A stretch of DNA of 18,624 bases from Akkermansiaceae bacterium (GCA_028293225.1 JAQGPE010000761.1:1-18624), one strand, 5' to 3'. Positions 1-6,921 are shown, counted from the first letter of the stretch. Notes: generated by a model from the letters alone, not told the origin. Numbers and translations: made by a program.

Positions 1-2
1 TG

Positions 3-416
3 ACGCATCCGGAGGCGGACGCTCTGGACCGGGCGATGCTGGAAGTGCTGGAGGAGCATGAGGTCGAGCTGATCGTGCTGGCGGGTTTCATGAAGAAGAT
101 CGGGCCGCGGGTGCTGGAGGCCTTTGAAGGCAGGATCCTGAATATTCATCCCTCGCTGCTGCCGAAGTTCGGCGGCCGGGGCATGTTCGGGCAGCATGTG
201 CACCGGGCGGTACTGGCTGCCGGGGAGACGGTCACCGGGGTGTCGATCCACTTGGTGAATGGCGAATACGATCAGGGACGGATCCTGGCGCAGGCGGAGG
301 TTCCGGTGATCGATGGGGATACCGTGGAGACACTGGCGGCGCGGGTGCTGGAGCGGGAGCACGCGTTCTTTGTCGAGACGCTGGCGGCTCTAACAGAGGG
401 TAGATTGAGGCTTTGA
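3..416 (+). CDS. purN: Phosphoribosylglycinamide formyltransferase, 3' part (5' end outside window)
   Basis: This is the C-terminal part of the folate-dependent GAR transformylase, which makes formylglycinamide ribonucleotide in cytoplasmic purine synthesis. The reading frame is open from base 3, before the first ATG at 36, so the gene begins upstream of the window. The visible residues include the family's NIHPSLLPKF segment, with the catalytic Asn and His, and further on HLVNGEYDQGRI, with the catalytic Asp. The rest reads as a normal PurN C-terminus and ends in TGA at 414-416. The next gene follows with a possible 4-base overlap or an 8-base gap, so the two are probably co-transcribed. Motif order and spacing make the identification very secure; only the missing N-terminus is unseen. 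Confidence 0.95.
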   Translation, partial: THPEADALDRAMLEVLEEHEVELIVLAGFMKKIGPRVLEAFEGRILNIHPSLLPKFGGRGMFGQHVHRAVLAAGETVTGVSIHLVNGEYDQGRILAQAEVPVIDGDTVETLAARVLEREHAFFVETLAALTEGRLRL

Positions 417-424
417 GCGGATCG

Positions 425-958
425 ATGGGCAGGCGCATTCTGGTTACCGGAAATGCAGGGTCGGGGAAATCGACGCTGGTCCGGGAGATCGCAGAGAATC
501 TGCGGATCCCCTGTCATGGTCTGGATGCGATCGTGTGGGCACCAGGTTGGCGGAAGACGCCTGCGGAGGAGCGGGATCGCCGCATCCTGGAGCTGATCCA
601 AGGGGAAGCCTGGGTGGTCGATGGCGTCTCGTTTCTTGCGCAGGCGGCCGCGGACACGGTGATCTTTCTGGATGTGCCGCGGCGGGTGTGCTTCTGGCGG
701 GTGGCGAAACGGAACTGGCGTTATCTCTTCCGTTCGCGTCCTGGATTGCCGGCAGGCTGTCCTGAGATCCTGATCGTTCCCGCGCTGTGCCGGATCATCT
801 GGAATTTCCCGGCGCGGGTACGGCCGCGGATTTTGGAGCGAACGGAATCGGGGGGCGGACCGAAGTGCATCTTCCAGGTGAAGAGCCGGGGAGATCTTGA
901 CACCTTCCTGACGATGATGAAAACGGCAGGGAATAAAGTCCGGTTGCTTTCTTCGTAA
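425..958 (+). CDS. P-loop NTPase, adenylate kinase / FlaR-like
   Basis: This is a 177-residue cytoplasmic nucleotide-binding protein. Residues 9-17, GNAGSGKST, form a perfect Walker A loop right after the first beta-strand. A Walker-B-like strand FLDVP lies near residues 81-85, followed by an arginine-rich stretch (RRVCFWRVAKRNWR) that resembles the lid of small kinases. Size and layout match proteins annotated as 'topology modulation protein' or AAA-family ATPase, whose real substrate is mostly unknown. I chose ATG 425 because the P-loop then falls at the usual distance from the N-terminus. A TTG at 413, overlapping the purN stop as TTGA, would add four residues and cannot be excluded. The gene probably forms an operon with purN, but nothing visible ties it to purine synthesis. 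Confidence 0.8.
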   Translation: MGRRILVTGNAGSGKSTLVREIAENLRIPCHGLDAIVWAPGWRKTPAEERDRRILELIQGEAWVVDGVSFLAQAAADTVIFLDVPRRVCFWRVAKRNWRYLFRSRPGLPAGCPEILIVPALCRIIWNFPARVRPRILERTESGGGPKCIFQVKSRGDLDTFLTMMKTAGNKVRLLSS

Positions 959-973
959 AAAATTTCTTATTAA
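944..973 (+). promoter_or_regulatory. Candidate promoter for the DUF7660-like gene
   Basis: TTGCTT at 944-949 is followed after 17 bases by TTATTA at 967-972 (or after 18 bases by TATTAA). This resembles a sigma70-type -35/-10 pair. It overlaps the end of the kinase gene and the only AT-rich patch in this part of the window. The start codon of the next gene is at 988, so the leader would be very short. The assignment rests on pattern alone. Confidence 0.3.
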
Positions 974-987
974 CTCTGATCCATCTC

Positions 988-1293
988 ATGAGCGGCAAAA
1001 ATCGGGATCTGTTTACCCTGGCTGACGAAGTTGTGGACGAGCCAAGCTTTATCGATTTTCTGTGTGCGCTCGCCGCCGATCGGGAGGATGAAATTCTGAA
1101 GGAATCCATTTCCCCGTCATCTCCGTATGGTCCCGGCGCGAATGGATGGGAGAACGGGACGATCGAGGACTTTTTGGGCACGGCAGCGGGATGGGCGGAG
1201 GGATCAAGAAATGGGATGCCTCTCTACGAGGTTCCTGCCAACCCGTGGACGCGCTGTGCGCAGATCCTCCTGATGGGAAAGGTCTACGAGTAG
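988..1293 (+). CDS. Small DUF7660-like protein of unknown function
   Basis: This is a 101-residue soluble acidic protein without signal peptide or membrane segment. It opens with a DLFTLADEV..SFIDFLCAL segment, has WENGTIEDFLGTAAGWAEG in the middle and ends with a W-x-x-x-A-QILL-x-x-K-V-Y-E motif. I recognise this pattern as the DUF7660 family: small stand-alone bacterial proteins with a conserved WEN..L/I-x-x-FL core and an 'A.iLl...vYE' tail. No biochemical role is known to me. The family is scattered among genomes and some small proteins of this shape are immunity proteins, but nothing here supports that. ATG 988 is chosen because the family's N-terminal motif starts directly after it. No Shine-Dalgarno sequence precedes it. 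The gene is convergent with the GH16 gene 17 bp away. Confidence 0.7.
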   Translation: MSGKNRDLFTLADEVVDEPSFIDFLCALAADREDEILKESISPSSPYGPGANGWENGTIEDFLGTAAGWAEGSRNGMPLYEVPANPWTRCAQILLMGKVYE

Positions 1294-1310
1294 TGACGAC
1301 GACGCTTTGA

Positions 1311-2888
1311 TCAGTTGCCCTGATAGACGCGGACGTAGTCGACGTACATATCGGCGATGCCGGCGTAGCGGCTGAGGTCTTTTTTCCAGCCGCTGATGCC
1401 GCCGATGGCGAAGTTGATGAAAAAGAAGAAGGGTTCCTCCTTCGACAGGCGGCCGGTGGGGTGGCGGCCGATCTCGACATTGTCGCAGTAGTAGATGGTG
1501 TCGTCCTTGCCGACCTTCACGCCGTAAGTATGAAACTCATCGTACCAACTGGAGCCGCGGAGGCCGGGAAGGGTGGTCATGGAGATGGGGCCGTGGATGC
1601 CGGGCTGGGCGGTGTCCTTTTTGCCGTCGTCGCCCTGGTTCCAGTAGTGGCTGGTGGCTTCGTAGCCGGGGAAGTTCGGGTTGCCGGGGCCTTCGCCGCC
1701 GTAGGCTTCGATGACGTCGAGTTCGTCGACCGGAGTATTGCCGCCCTTGTAGGTTTGCTGGGTCATCAGCCAGAAGGCCGGCCAGGTGCCGGTGGCGGAT
1801 TGGGCGATGAAGCGGCACTCAAAATAACAGGGGGCCTTGGCGACGATGCCGGTGCCATCGGCGCGGAGTGAGGAGAGCAGGCCGGTGGAGTTGAGGGCTT
1901 CGCTGGCGCGGATGCGCAGCAGGCCATCGCGCTGGGAAAAGGGGTTGGCGGGGCCGGAGGGGTCGGCAAAGGGGATGCCGCTGAAGTCGCCGCCGCCGGG
2001 CTTGTGGGCGGCATAGGTGGCGTCCTTGCCGCTGGGGGAGATGGCGGGCAGGCGGTCGAAGTCATCGACGAAAAGTTCCTTCATGCCCTTGGCCTGGGGA
2101 GGGGCGGCGCCGGCCTTGGCTTTGTCGGGGCCGCTGGTGTGGTAGAGGACCAGGAAACAGTTGTCGCTTTCCGTGCCATTGGTGCCGTGGAGCTTCAGGG
2201 TGATAGGGCCGCGCGGAAAGCCATCGGCTTTGAAATCAAAGGAGCCGCCGCCGGTTTCGCTGAGTTGCAGGGTGGCCAGCTTCACGGGCTTGCCGTCTTT
2301 CCAGGTGGTGATCTCGATTTCCTTCAGGCCGGGGGCGAGGATTTCGATCTTGGCGCCGGCGGCGATGTCCGAGCCGTATTCGGGAGCTACGACGGCCACT
2401 GTATTTCGCGGAATGCCGCGTGGCGGCGGAGGCCCGGCGGCGTGGATCATTTCCCACTGGCCGGACCAGCGGTCCTGCTCGGTGGGGGCGGCGTCCATGT
2501 CGGAGGCGGGGCCGCCGAGGCGGTGCTCGATGTTCAGGTATTTTCCCTGATCCGAGCGGAAGCTCTGCCAGTGGGCGGAGATGGTGGCGGGGGTCCACCA
2601 TTGGTTGGGGGCCTCGTTGCGGGTGGCGGCGCAGGGGGTGACGCCTGAGGCGGCGGCTTCGAGGGCGTGGCCGGTGGCTTTATTGAGCAGGCGGAGTTTG
2701 CCGTCCTTTTCCTCGGTGCGCCAGCGGAAGGCATCGCCGTCGCCTTCCTTGCAGACCGCCTGGCCCTGTTCTTCGCCGAGCCACTCGTTCTGATACCAGC
2801 GGCTGTGGATTTTGAACCAGGTGGGTTCGGCGGCGTGGAGGAGACCGCCGAGGGTCAGAAAGAGGAAGGGCAGAAGGCGGGGAGGCAT
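1311..2888 (-). CDS. Secreted glycoside hydrolase family 16 protein with ricin-like N-terminal domain
   Basis: This 525-residue secreted enzyme probably cleaves beta-1,3 or beta-1,4 glucans or galactans. Residues 1-20 are a signal peptide (MPPRLLPFLFLTLGGLLHAA). Residues 24-150 look like a beta-trefoil/ricin-like carbohydrate-binding domain (SDQGKYLNI, DRWSGQWEMI). Residues 160-250 look like an Ig-like strand-rich linker. The catalytic GH16 jelly roll runs from about residue 270 to the end. Its signature ExDxxE is present as E389-L-D391-V-I-E394, giving the nucleophile, the assisting Asp and the acid/base. The SHYWNQGDD and MYVDYVRVYQ segments are also typical of GH16. The start at 2888 is fixed by the signal peptide. 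Substrate cannot be read from sequence. The gene stands alone: divergent from a membrane-protein gene and convergent with the DUF7660-like gene. Confidence 0.9.
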   Translation of the reverse strand: MPPRLLPFLFLTLGGLLHAAEPTWFKIHSRWYQNEWLGEEQGQAVCKEGDGDAFRWRTEEKDGKLRLLNKATGHALEAAASGVTPCAATRNEAPNQWWTPATISAHWQSFRSDQGKYLNIEHRLGGPASDMDAAPTEQDRWSGQWEMIHAAGPPPPRGIPRNTVAVVAPEYGSDIAAGAKIEILAPGLKEIEITTWKDGKPVKLATLQLSETGGGSFDFKADGFPRGPITLKLHGTNGTESDNCFLVLYHTSGPDKAKAGAAPPQAKGMKELFVDDFDRLPAISPSGKDATYAAHKPGGGDFSGIPFADPSGPANPFSQRDGLLRIRASEALNSTGLLSSLRADGTGIVAKAPCYFECRFIAQSATGTWPAFWLMTQQTYKGGNTPVDELDVIEAYGGEGPGNPNFPGYEATSHYWNQGDDGKKDTAQPGIHGPISMTTLPGLRGSSWYDEFHTYGVKVGKDDTIYYCDNVEIGRHPTGRLSKEEPFFFFINFAIGGISGWKKDLSRYAGIADMYVDYVRVYQGN

Positions 2889-3005
2889 GCGATCGAGGGA
2901 TACCGCGCGGCTTTACAAAATCTGTCGGAGTCCGATCTCGAGTGGCGGCTTGATTTCCGGAATCGCGCGTGGCACTGTACCCGGTGCGATAACCCGCGAT
3001 ACGAT

Positions 3006-3374
3006 ATGAGGAGCGAAACCTTGCATGCCTGGCGGTCAGTGGACCGCAATCTGATTGCCCTGCTGGCGAGCGTCATTCCTGGGGCCGGCCATCTTTACAA
3101 ACGTCACTACCTGATCGGGTTTACGATCCTGATCGGGGGGAACCTGTTGATGGTTTTCACCGCGGTGCTGTTGGGCTTCGCGACCTTCGGGCTGTCGATG
3201 ATTGTGGTGCCGGCGCTGTATATCGCGGGGGTGGCTGCGTATGCGTATGACATTGAGGATCTGCACGGGAAGCACCGCTGGCTGCATCCGTGGCGGGCGG
3301 GGGAGGGGGTGGTGGAGACGCCAGACTTGAAGAAGCCAGACGCTGGACCTGAGGAGGGTGAGGCGAGGTCTTGA
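3006..3374 (+). CDS. Small integral membrane protein of unknown function
   Basis: This 122-residue protein has the motif SVIPGAGHLYKRHYLIG at residues 22-38, a typical 'ends in a P-G-x-G-H-x-Y' turn seen in TM2-like and related small membrane proteins. It is flanked by hydrophobic stretches at about 15-28, 36-58 and 62-80, followed by a charged tail (YDIEDLHGKH, then acidic residues). I read it as a two- or three-helix inner-membrane protein of unknown role. ATG 3006 is the first canonical in-frame start outside the GH16 gene. The frame stays open upstream to before 2889, and the sequence just before the ATG encodes WHCTRC, so the true N-terminus may be longer. The gene is divergent from GH16 and its 3' side leads into an intergenic repeat. 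Confidence 0.65.
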   Translation: MRSETLHAWRSVDRNLIALLASVIPGAGHLYKRHYLIGFTILIGGNLLMVFTAVLLGFATFGLSMIVVPALYIAGVAAYAYDIEDLHGKHRWLHPWRAGEGVVETPDLKKPDAGPEEGEARS

Positions 3375-3420
3375 GAAGAGCGGCCGCGGCGGGACGCCGG
3401 GGAGGAGGAGCTTGAGGGCG

Positions 3421-3506
3421 CGTCCGTCGTGCGTGCTTGCGCACGGTGGTTTGCCAGGGGTTTCACCCTTGGCTGTCTCATTTCGCACCTTTGGTGCTCT
3501 TTGAAC
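3421..3506 (+). repeat. Three-hairpin intergenic repeat, copy 1
   Basis: Bases 3441-3506 match 12341-12406 at 63 of 66 positions. Three consecutive inverted repeats are visible: CGTGC/GCACG around 3432-3445, CCAGGGG-TTTCA-CCCTTGG at 3454-3472 (one G-U pair on the plus strand), and GCACC-TTT-GGTGC at 3485-3497. The left end differs from copy 2 by 7 extra bases. The element sits between convergent genes and ends 4 bp before the reverse-complemented stop codon of the AIM24 gene (3511-3513). I see no long U-tract, so this is not a standard terminator. A REP- or MITE-like element is more likely. Confidence 0.85.
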
Positions 3507-3510
3507 TGGC

Positions 3511-4506
3511 TCAGTCGCCGAAGAGATTGCCGATGCCGCCGAGGACGGAGCCTTCGCCCTTGCCGCTGGAGTACATGCTGGTGATGCGGTGGGCCAGGCG
3601 GGAGAAGGGCATGCTCTGGAGCCAGACGGTGCCGTGGCCCTGGAGGGTGGCGAGGAAGAGGCCCTCGCCGCCGAAGACCATCGACTTCAGGCTTCCGGAG
3701 CGCTGGATGTCGTAGTTGATGCCCTTGGTGAAGGCGACGATGCAGCCGGTATCGACGAAGAGCTTTTCGCCCTTCAGCTCCTTGCGGACGACGGTGCCGC
3801 CGGCGTGAACGAAGGCCAGGCCATCGCCGTTGAGGCGCTGGAGGATGAAGCCCTCGCCGCCGAAGAGTCCGGCGCCGAGCTTCCTGTTGAAGGCGACGCC
3901 GACCTGGGTGCCGAGAGCGGCGCAGAGGAAGGCGCCTTTTTCACACATCAGTTCGCCGCCGTGAACGGAGAGATCGACGGGGACCACCGTACCGGGATAG
4001 GGGGCGGCAAAGGTGACGCGCTTCTTGCCCTGGCCCTGGTTGGTGAAGTGGGTCATGAAGATCGACTCGCCGGTCAGGGCGCGTTTGCCGACCGCCATCA
4101 GCTTGCCCATGAAGCCGGAGTCGGGCGTGGAGCCGTCGCCCATCTTCGTTTCGAAGACGATGCCGTCCTCCATGTAGTTCATGGCCCCGGCCTCGGCGAT
4201 GACGGTCTCGCGCGGGTCGAGTTCGATTTCCACCATCTGGATCGACTCGCCGATGATCTCGTAGTCGATCTCATGGGAGCGGCGGCCGGACGGGGCGGCG
4301 CCGGATGGCGGCAGTGGCGGCGGGGGAGCGCCCGCGCCCTTGAAGAGGTCCGGCAGGACCCCGGAAGCGGCTTCCCAGCCGGCCATGCCCGCGGTCCAGA
4401 CCAGGGTCGCAGGGGTGATGATGCCGCCCTCGACCAGTTCGGCGAGGTTTTCTTCGGAGGTGGAAGCCTGCGATCCGGAGGCCGAGTGGTAGTGCCAAGT
4501 TTTCAT
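3511..4506 (-). CDS. GYF_2-AIM24 (TIGR00266) family protein
   Basis: This 331-residue protein has two parts. Residues 1-55 ([13 protein letters not shown]..., [14 protein letters not shown]) match the GYF_2 domain found at the start of many bacterial membrane-associated proteins. A Pro/Ala-rich linker follows at 58-75. Residues 78 to about 320 form the AIM24/TIGR00266 beta-sandwich, with family hallmarks [26 protein letters not shown], the [15 protein letters not shown] repeat and the [12 protein letters not shown] segment. AIM24 proteins are named after a yeast mitochondrial protein; bacterial members have no settled function, and membrane or protein-scaffold roles are suggested. No signal peptide is seen. 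The start at 4506 begins the GYF_2 domain exactly. It is the last gene of the minus-strand run, 60 bp downstream of the GIY-YIG gene. Confidence 0.88.
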   Translation of the reverse strand: MKTWHYHSASGSQASTSEENLAELVEGGIITPATLVWTAGMAGWEAASGVLPDLFKGAGAPPPPLPPSGAAPSGRRSHEIDYEIIGESIQMVEIELDPRETVIAEAGAMNYMEDGIVFETKMGDGSTPDSGFMGKLMAVGKRALTGESIFMTHFTNQGQGKKRVTFAAPYPGTVVPVDLSVHGGELMCEKGAFLCAALGTQVGVAFNRKLGAGLFGGEGFILQRLNGDGLAFVHAGGTVVRKELKGEKLFVDTGCIVAFTKGINYDIQRSGSLKSMVFGGEGLFLATLQGHGTVWLQSMPFSRLAHRITSMYSSGKGEGSVLGGIGNLFGD

Positions 4507-4566
4507 CTCAGTGGAGTATTTAAGATCAATCTGCTTACGCAGTTGAAATTTCTGACAGTAATTCCA

Positions 4567-5265
4567 CTAGGCCGGGGCTGTGCCCTGGCTGCTAAATTTG
4601 CCCATCTGGGTGTTGAGCAGATGGTTTGCGAAGCTTCGGATTAACAATGCTTCCAAGTCCTTGATTAACACGTCAGCGACGTGATAGGCGCTGAAGTAAT
4701 AAGCCAAATGATGTAATGGAACGAAGTGCTCTGCGATTTGACGCGTTTTTTCGTTGCTCGTGCGGTACGCCATTTTTCTATCGGGGTGGCTCACTTTGCG
4801 AATCTTCTGAACTTCACCACGGTCCCTATTGAAGACAGAATTGATTTCCTTCCAAAGGCTCTGCCTCTTGGCTTGTCCCGCGTAAATTGCATGACCTCTG
4901 CTGTCGAAGAATACGTATATGCCATGGTGCTCCATGAGCTCCTGTTTCAGGCCACTGCGATATGGATGAATCTGGCCTTTTTCCAGATGGCTGAAAATCC
5001 GAAAGGTTTGTGAGTTCAACCTGGCAGTGACCTTTTTGATCGGAAAGAACTCTACCAGTGGCCTGATTGCATTTCTCTGCAGTTCCTGATTGCCGCCTTT
5101 GTTAGCTTGGTTTGCAAGCCGCGCTACGTCAGTCGGGCTCACCGCTTCTTTGTTCTTCCATGTGTGGATCGTTTGAGGAGTCACTCCCAACTTAATTGCC
5201 AGAGTTCGATCTGTGGGGGCGTTGAACTGCTTTTTAAGTGCTTCGATAACGGAAGATCCTGTCAT
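4567..5265 (-). CDS. HTH (CI-repressor-like) / GIY-YIG domain fusion protein
   Basis: This is a 232-residue protein. Residues 5-55 form a helix-turn-helix like the phage CI-repressor N-terminal domain (TLAIKLGVTPQTIHTW, then AVSPTDVARL). Residues 113-225 look like a GIY-YIG nuclease: GIY at 115-117, exactly ten residues, then YAG at 128-130 in place of YIG, basic and aromatic residues after it, a candidate metal-binding Glu in DLEALLIRSF (E205) and an Asn in HLLNTQMGKF (N218). GIY-YIG domains usually nick or cut DNA; activity here is inferred. ATG 5265 is chosen because the longer open frame upstream would overlap the previous gene's Gly/Cys-rich tail and cross the likely promoter. GC is low: 26 of 60 bases at 4681-4740 against 46 of 60 at 4321-4380. 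This suggests recent acquisition. It could be a regulator with a degenerate nuclease, a defence gene or a homing-type remnant. Confidence 0.75.
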   Translation of the reverse strand: MTGSSVIEALKKQFNAPTDRTLAIKLGVTPQTIHTWKNKEAVSPTDVARLANQANKGGNQELQRNAIRPLVEFFPIKKVTARLNSQTFRIFSHLEKGQIHPYRSGLKQELMEHHGIYVFFDSRGHAIYAGQAKRQSLWKEINSVFNRDRGEVQKIRKVSHPDRKMAYRTSNEKTRQIAEHFVPLHHLAYYFSAYHVADVLIKDLEALLIRSFANHLLNTQMGKFSSQGTAPA

Positions 5266-5277
5266 GATGGGCGGGAG

Positions 5278-5294
5278 GTTTGATGATATCAAAC
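5278..5294. promoter_or_regulatory. Palindromic operator candidate (GTTTGAT-GAT-ATCAAAC)
   Basis: This is a perfect 7-bp inverted repeat with a 3-bp spacer, 12 bp upstream of the ATG of the HTH/GIY-YIG gene. It overlaps the putative -10 box. Palindromes of this size are typical binding sites for CI-like dimers, so self-repression by the encoded HTH protein is a reasonable inference. I noticed no second copy in the window. Confidence 0.6.
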
Positions 5295-5316
5295 GATCTT
5301 CTAACAGGCGTGCCAA
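5288..5316 (-). promoter_or_regulatory. Candidate promoter of the HTH/GIY-YIG gene
   Basis: Read on the minus strand, TTGGCA (5316-5311) is followed after exactly 17 bases by TTTGAT (5293-5288). These match the sigma70 consensus at 5 of 6 and 4 of 6 positions. Transcription would start near 5281, about 16 bases before the ATG. The -10 box lies inside the palindrome at 5278-5294, which fits a self-repressed promoter. No Shine-Dalgarno sequence lies between it and the ATG. Confidence 0.5.
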
Positions 5317-5335
5317 TCTAAAACATGTCGATCTT

Positions 5336-6370
5336 TCAGTCGCCGCCACCGCCACCGCATCCTCCACAACCGCTGCTGCCGCAACTGGATCCGCCGCCGC
5401 TGTCCGAGGAGGAACTACAGCTTGATCCGCCGCCGCTGTCGGAGGAACTACAACTGGAGTAGGTGGAGGTGCTGCAGCCGGAGGAGGAGCCGCCGTCGCC
5501 GCCGGCGGGGGCTGGCTGGCCCAGGCGGGGATTGCGCATCATCCAGGTGGATACCTCCGGAAATTCGGTGGCGGCCGCCACGGCGGCGGCGCCGAAGAGG
5601 GCGGGACCGATCGCCCACAAGGCGAGGTTCGGGCTGCTTTCCTCGAGGGTTGAGGTCGTGGTCCACTGGTTCCGGATGCGGACTTTTTCCAAGGCCGCCT
5701 GGCCCGCGGCGGTCAGGCCCCCACGACGATTGGACGCGTGTTTCATCATCAGCGATTTCGTGAGCACCGTGATGGCCACCGCGATGAACAGGAAGCTGAC
5801 CGGGCGGCCGCGGTCAAGGCCGACGAGGATCTTGATGCCGCCGAGCACGGCGAGTGCGATCAGGGGCGTGCCCTCGCCGTGGTTTTTCCGCCACTCCTTG
5901 GCGGTGGGACGGAGGCCCTTAGCGGCCAGTTTGGCCTCCAGTTGTTCAAACTCCGGATTCAGCGCGGAGTCAATCGCGGCGACATGCCACCCGCCAGTGC
6001 CCGTCCCCCGGATGCGGTCGATCAAGGTACGCTCCAGCAGGTTCAGTCCGGATGGCAGGGGTGCTTCCGTCGTGACCAGGCGGGGAGTGGACCATTGGCT
6101 GTCCCAGGCGATCACGCCGGACTTGAGCATTTTCAGCAGCAGGACCTCCATGACGCGGGGCTTGCCGCCGGCGAGGAGGGCGATCTCGTAGGGATCGCTG
6201 AGTTCCTGTGGCGGAGCGGGAATATCGTAGCGGGCATTGCGGGCGCGGATGCGTTGCCAGGTCCAGGCGGTGGCGATGAGGTAGGCGACGGCGTAAAAGA
6301 GGAGGAAGTCGGGGCCCTTCCAGTCGATCAGCGGGATTTCAGCGATGAGAGCGGGGGAGGAGGCGATCAT
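5336..6370 (-). CDS. TIGR04222 domain-containing membrane protein with Ser/Cys/Gly-rich tail
   Basis: This 344-residue membrane protein has predicted helices near residues 21-38, 168-185, 190-205 and 248-267. The cytoplasmic part after the first helix carries the DPYEIALLAGGKPRVMEVLLLKML motif (59-82), which is the hallmark of TIGR04222. The C-terminus (about 294-344) is a low-complexity tail with repeated SSSDSGGGSSC units ending in GCGGCGGGGGD, also usual for this family. Function is unknown. The ATG at 6370 overlaps the stop of the glycine-rich-domain gene by 4 bases (ATGA), so the two are translationally coupled. The same pairing is, as far as I recall, frequent in other bacteria, which suggests a shared envelope function. 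The cysteines in the tail could bind metal or form disulfides; that is speculation. Confidence 0.85.
   Translation of the reverse strand: MIASSPALIAEIPLIDWKGPDFLLFYAVAYLIATAWTWQRIRARNARYDIPAPPQELSDPYEIALLAGGKPRVMEVLLLKMLKSGVIAWDSQWSTPRLVTTEAPLPSGLNLLERTLIDRIRGTGTGGWHVAAIDSALNPEFEQLEAKLAAKGLRPTAKEWRKNHGEGTPLIALAVLGGIKILVGLDRGRPVSFLFIAVAITVLTKSLMMKHASNRRGGLTAAGQAALEKVRIRNQWTTTSTLEESSPNLALWAIGPALFGAAAVAAATEFPEVSTWMMRNPRLGQPAPAGGDGGSSSGCSTSTYSSCSSSDSGGGSSCSSSSDSGGGSSCGSSGCGGCGGGGGD
5388..5452. repeat. Short tandem repeat in the Ser/Cys/Gly tail
   Basis: Two near-identical units begin with GATCCGCCGCCGCTGTC at 5388 and again at 5424, and each ends in GGAACTACA (5411-5419 and 5444-5452). On the minus strand they encode the repeated SSSDSGGGSSC peptide of the TIGR04222 protein. 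The units differ by 3 bases in length, as expected for a repeat that expands or shrinks by slippage in frame. Confidence 0.75.
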
Positions 6371-6921
6371 GCGAAGGGATTGGAGTTTTTGCGGGCGAGA
6401 GGATTTTTCGGAATGACCCAGTGGCTGGCGGTATCGACCCAGCGTTTCGGACCCGGCTTTCCGGATGGAGTCTCCGGCCGTGGCCAGATGTCGGCGGGTG
6501 GCTCCTGGCCGAAGTGGGTCCGATAGCTTTCCAGGGTCCGGGCGTACCAGTCGGTGAATTTTTCGGTCTCGCTGCGCCCGCCGCGGGTGGGCTCGTGGTG
6601 GAGTTCGAAGCCGAGGAGATCCCGGCAGAGGTCCTGCCAGTAGCTGCGGGTGTAGAGCAGGTGCAGGTGCCAGGCATGGTCGACCGCATCGGGCGGGGAG
6701 ACCGGGTGGCCAGCGACGGCGGCGAGGAACAGGAAGCGGCGGTATTCGCCGATGGCGCGGGCCGCCTCGGCATGGGTCCAGCCGTGCTCGCGGGCGAGAC
6801 GGCTGGAGAAGGGGAAGGCCGAGCCGGGGTCATCCAGCTCGAAGTCTTCCAGGCGCTCCCACAATTTCAGGTGCAACTCCTGCACGGCTCCCGGTCTAGA
6901 GGGGATGCCGATTCCATACAA
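6367..6921 (-). CDS. Glycine-rich domain-containing (GRPD-like) protein
   Basis: This 184-residue soluble protein carries VDHAWHLHLLYTRSYWQDLC (residues 80-99). That matches the core of the plant-like glycine-rich domain protein family (DUF1399-related), where the phrase 'vDexWHlHlL.t..Y' is highly conserved. A second family-like stretch, KFTDWYARTLESYRTHFG, follows at 121-138. The His and Trp cluster could bind metal, but no activity is established. The stop overlaps the ATG of the TIGR04222 gene by 4 bases. The next upstream gene ends only 29 bp away. ATG 6921 is the only Met in the protein, and no ribosome binding site is seen before it. Confidence 0.75.
   Translation of the reverse strand: MYGIGIPSRPGAVQELHLKLWERLEDFELDDPGSAFPFSSRLAREHGWTHAEAARAIGEYRRFLFLAAVAGHPVSPPDAVDHAWHLHLLYTRSYWQDLCRDLLGFELHHEPTRGGRSETEKFTDWYARTLESYRTHFGQEPPADIWPRPETPSGKPGPKRWVDTASHWVIPKNPLARKNSNPFA

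Noticed and set aside
4510..4568. AGTGGA / TCCACT inverted repeat flanking the gap between the GIY-YIG and AIM24 genes, considered as an element boundary
   Set aside because: Only 6 bp with a 47-bp gap, easily found by chance; no matching sequence lies on the other side of the gene, so it does not mark an insertion.
3589..4644. A 351-residue plus-strand frame
   Set aside because: It is antisense to the AIM24 gene and composed of Gly/Ala/Asp/Glu-rich low-complexity sequence.
5266..5367. A 34-residue N-terminal extension of the HTH/GIY-YIG protein
   Set aside because: It would overlap the end of the TIGR04222 gene and contain the candidate promoter and operator. The HTH fold begins just after the Met at 5265.
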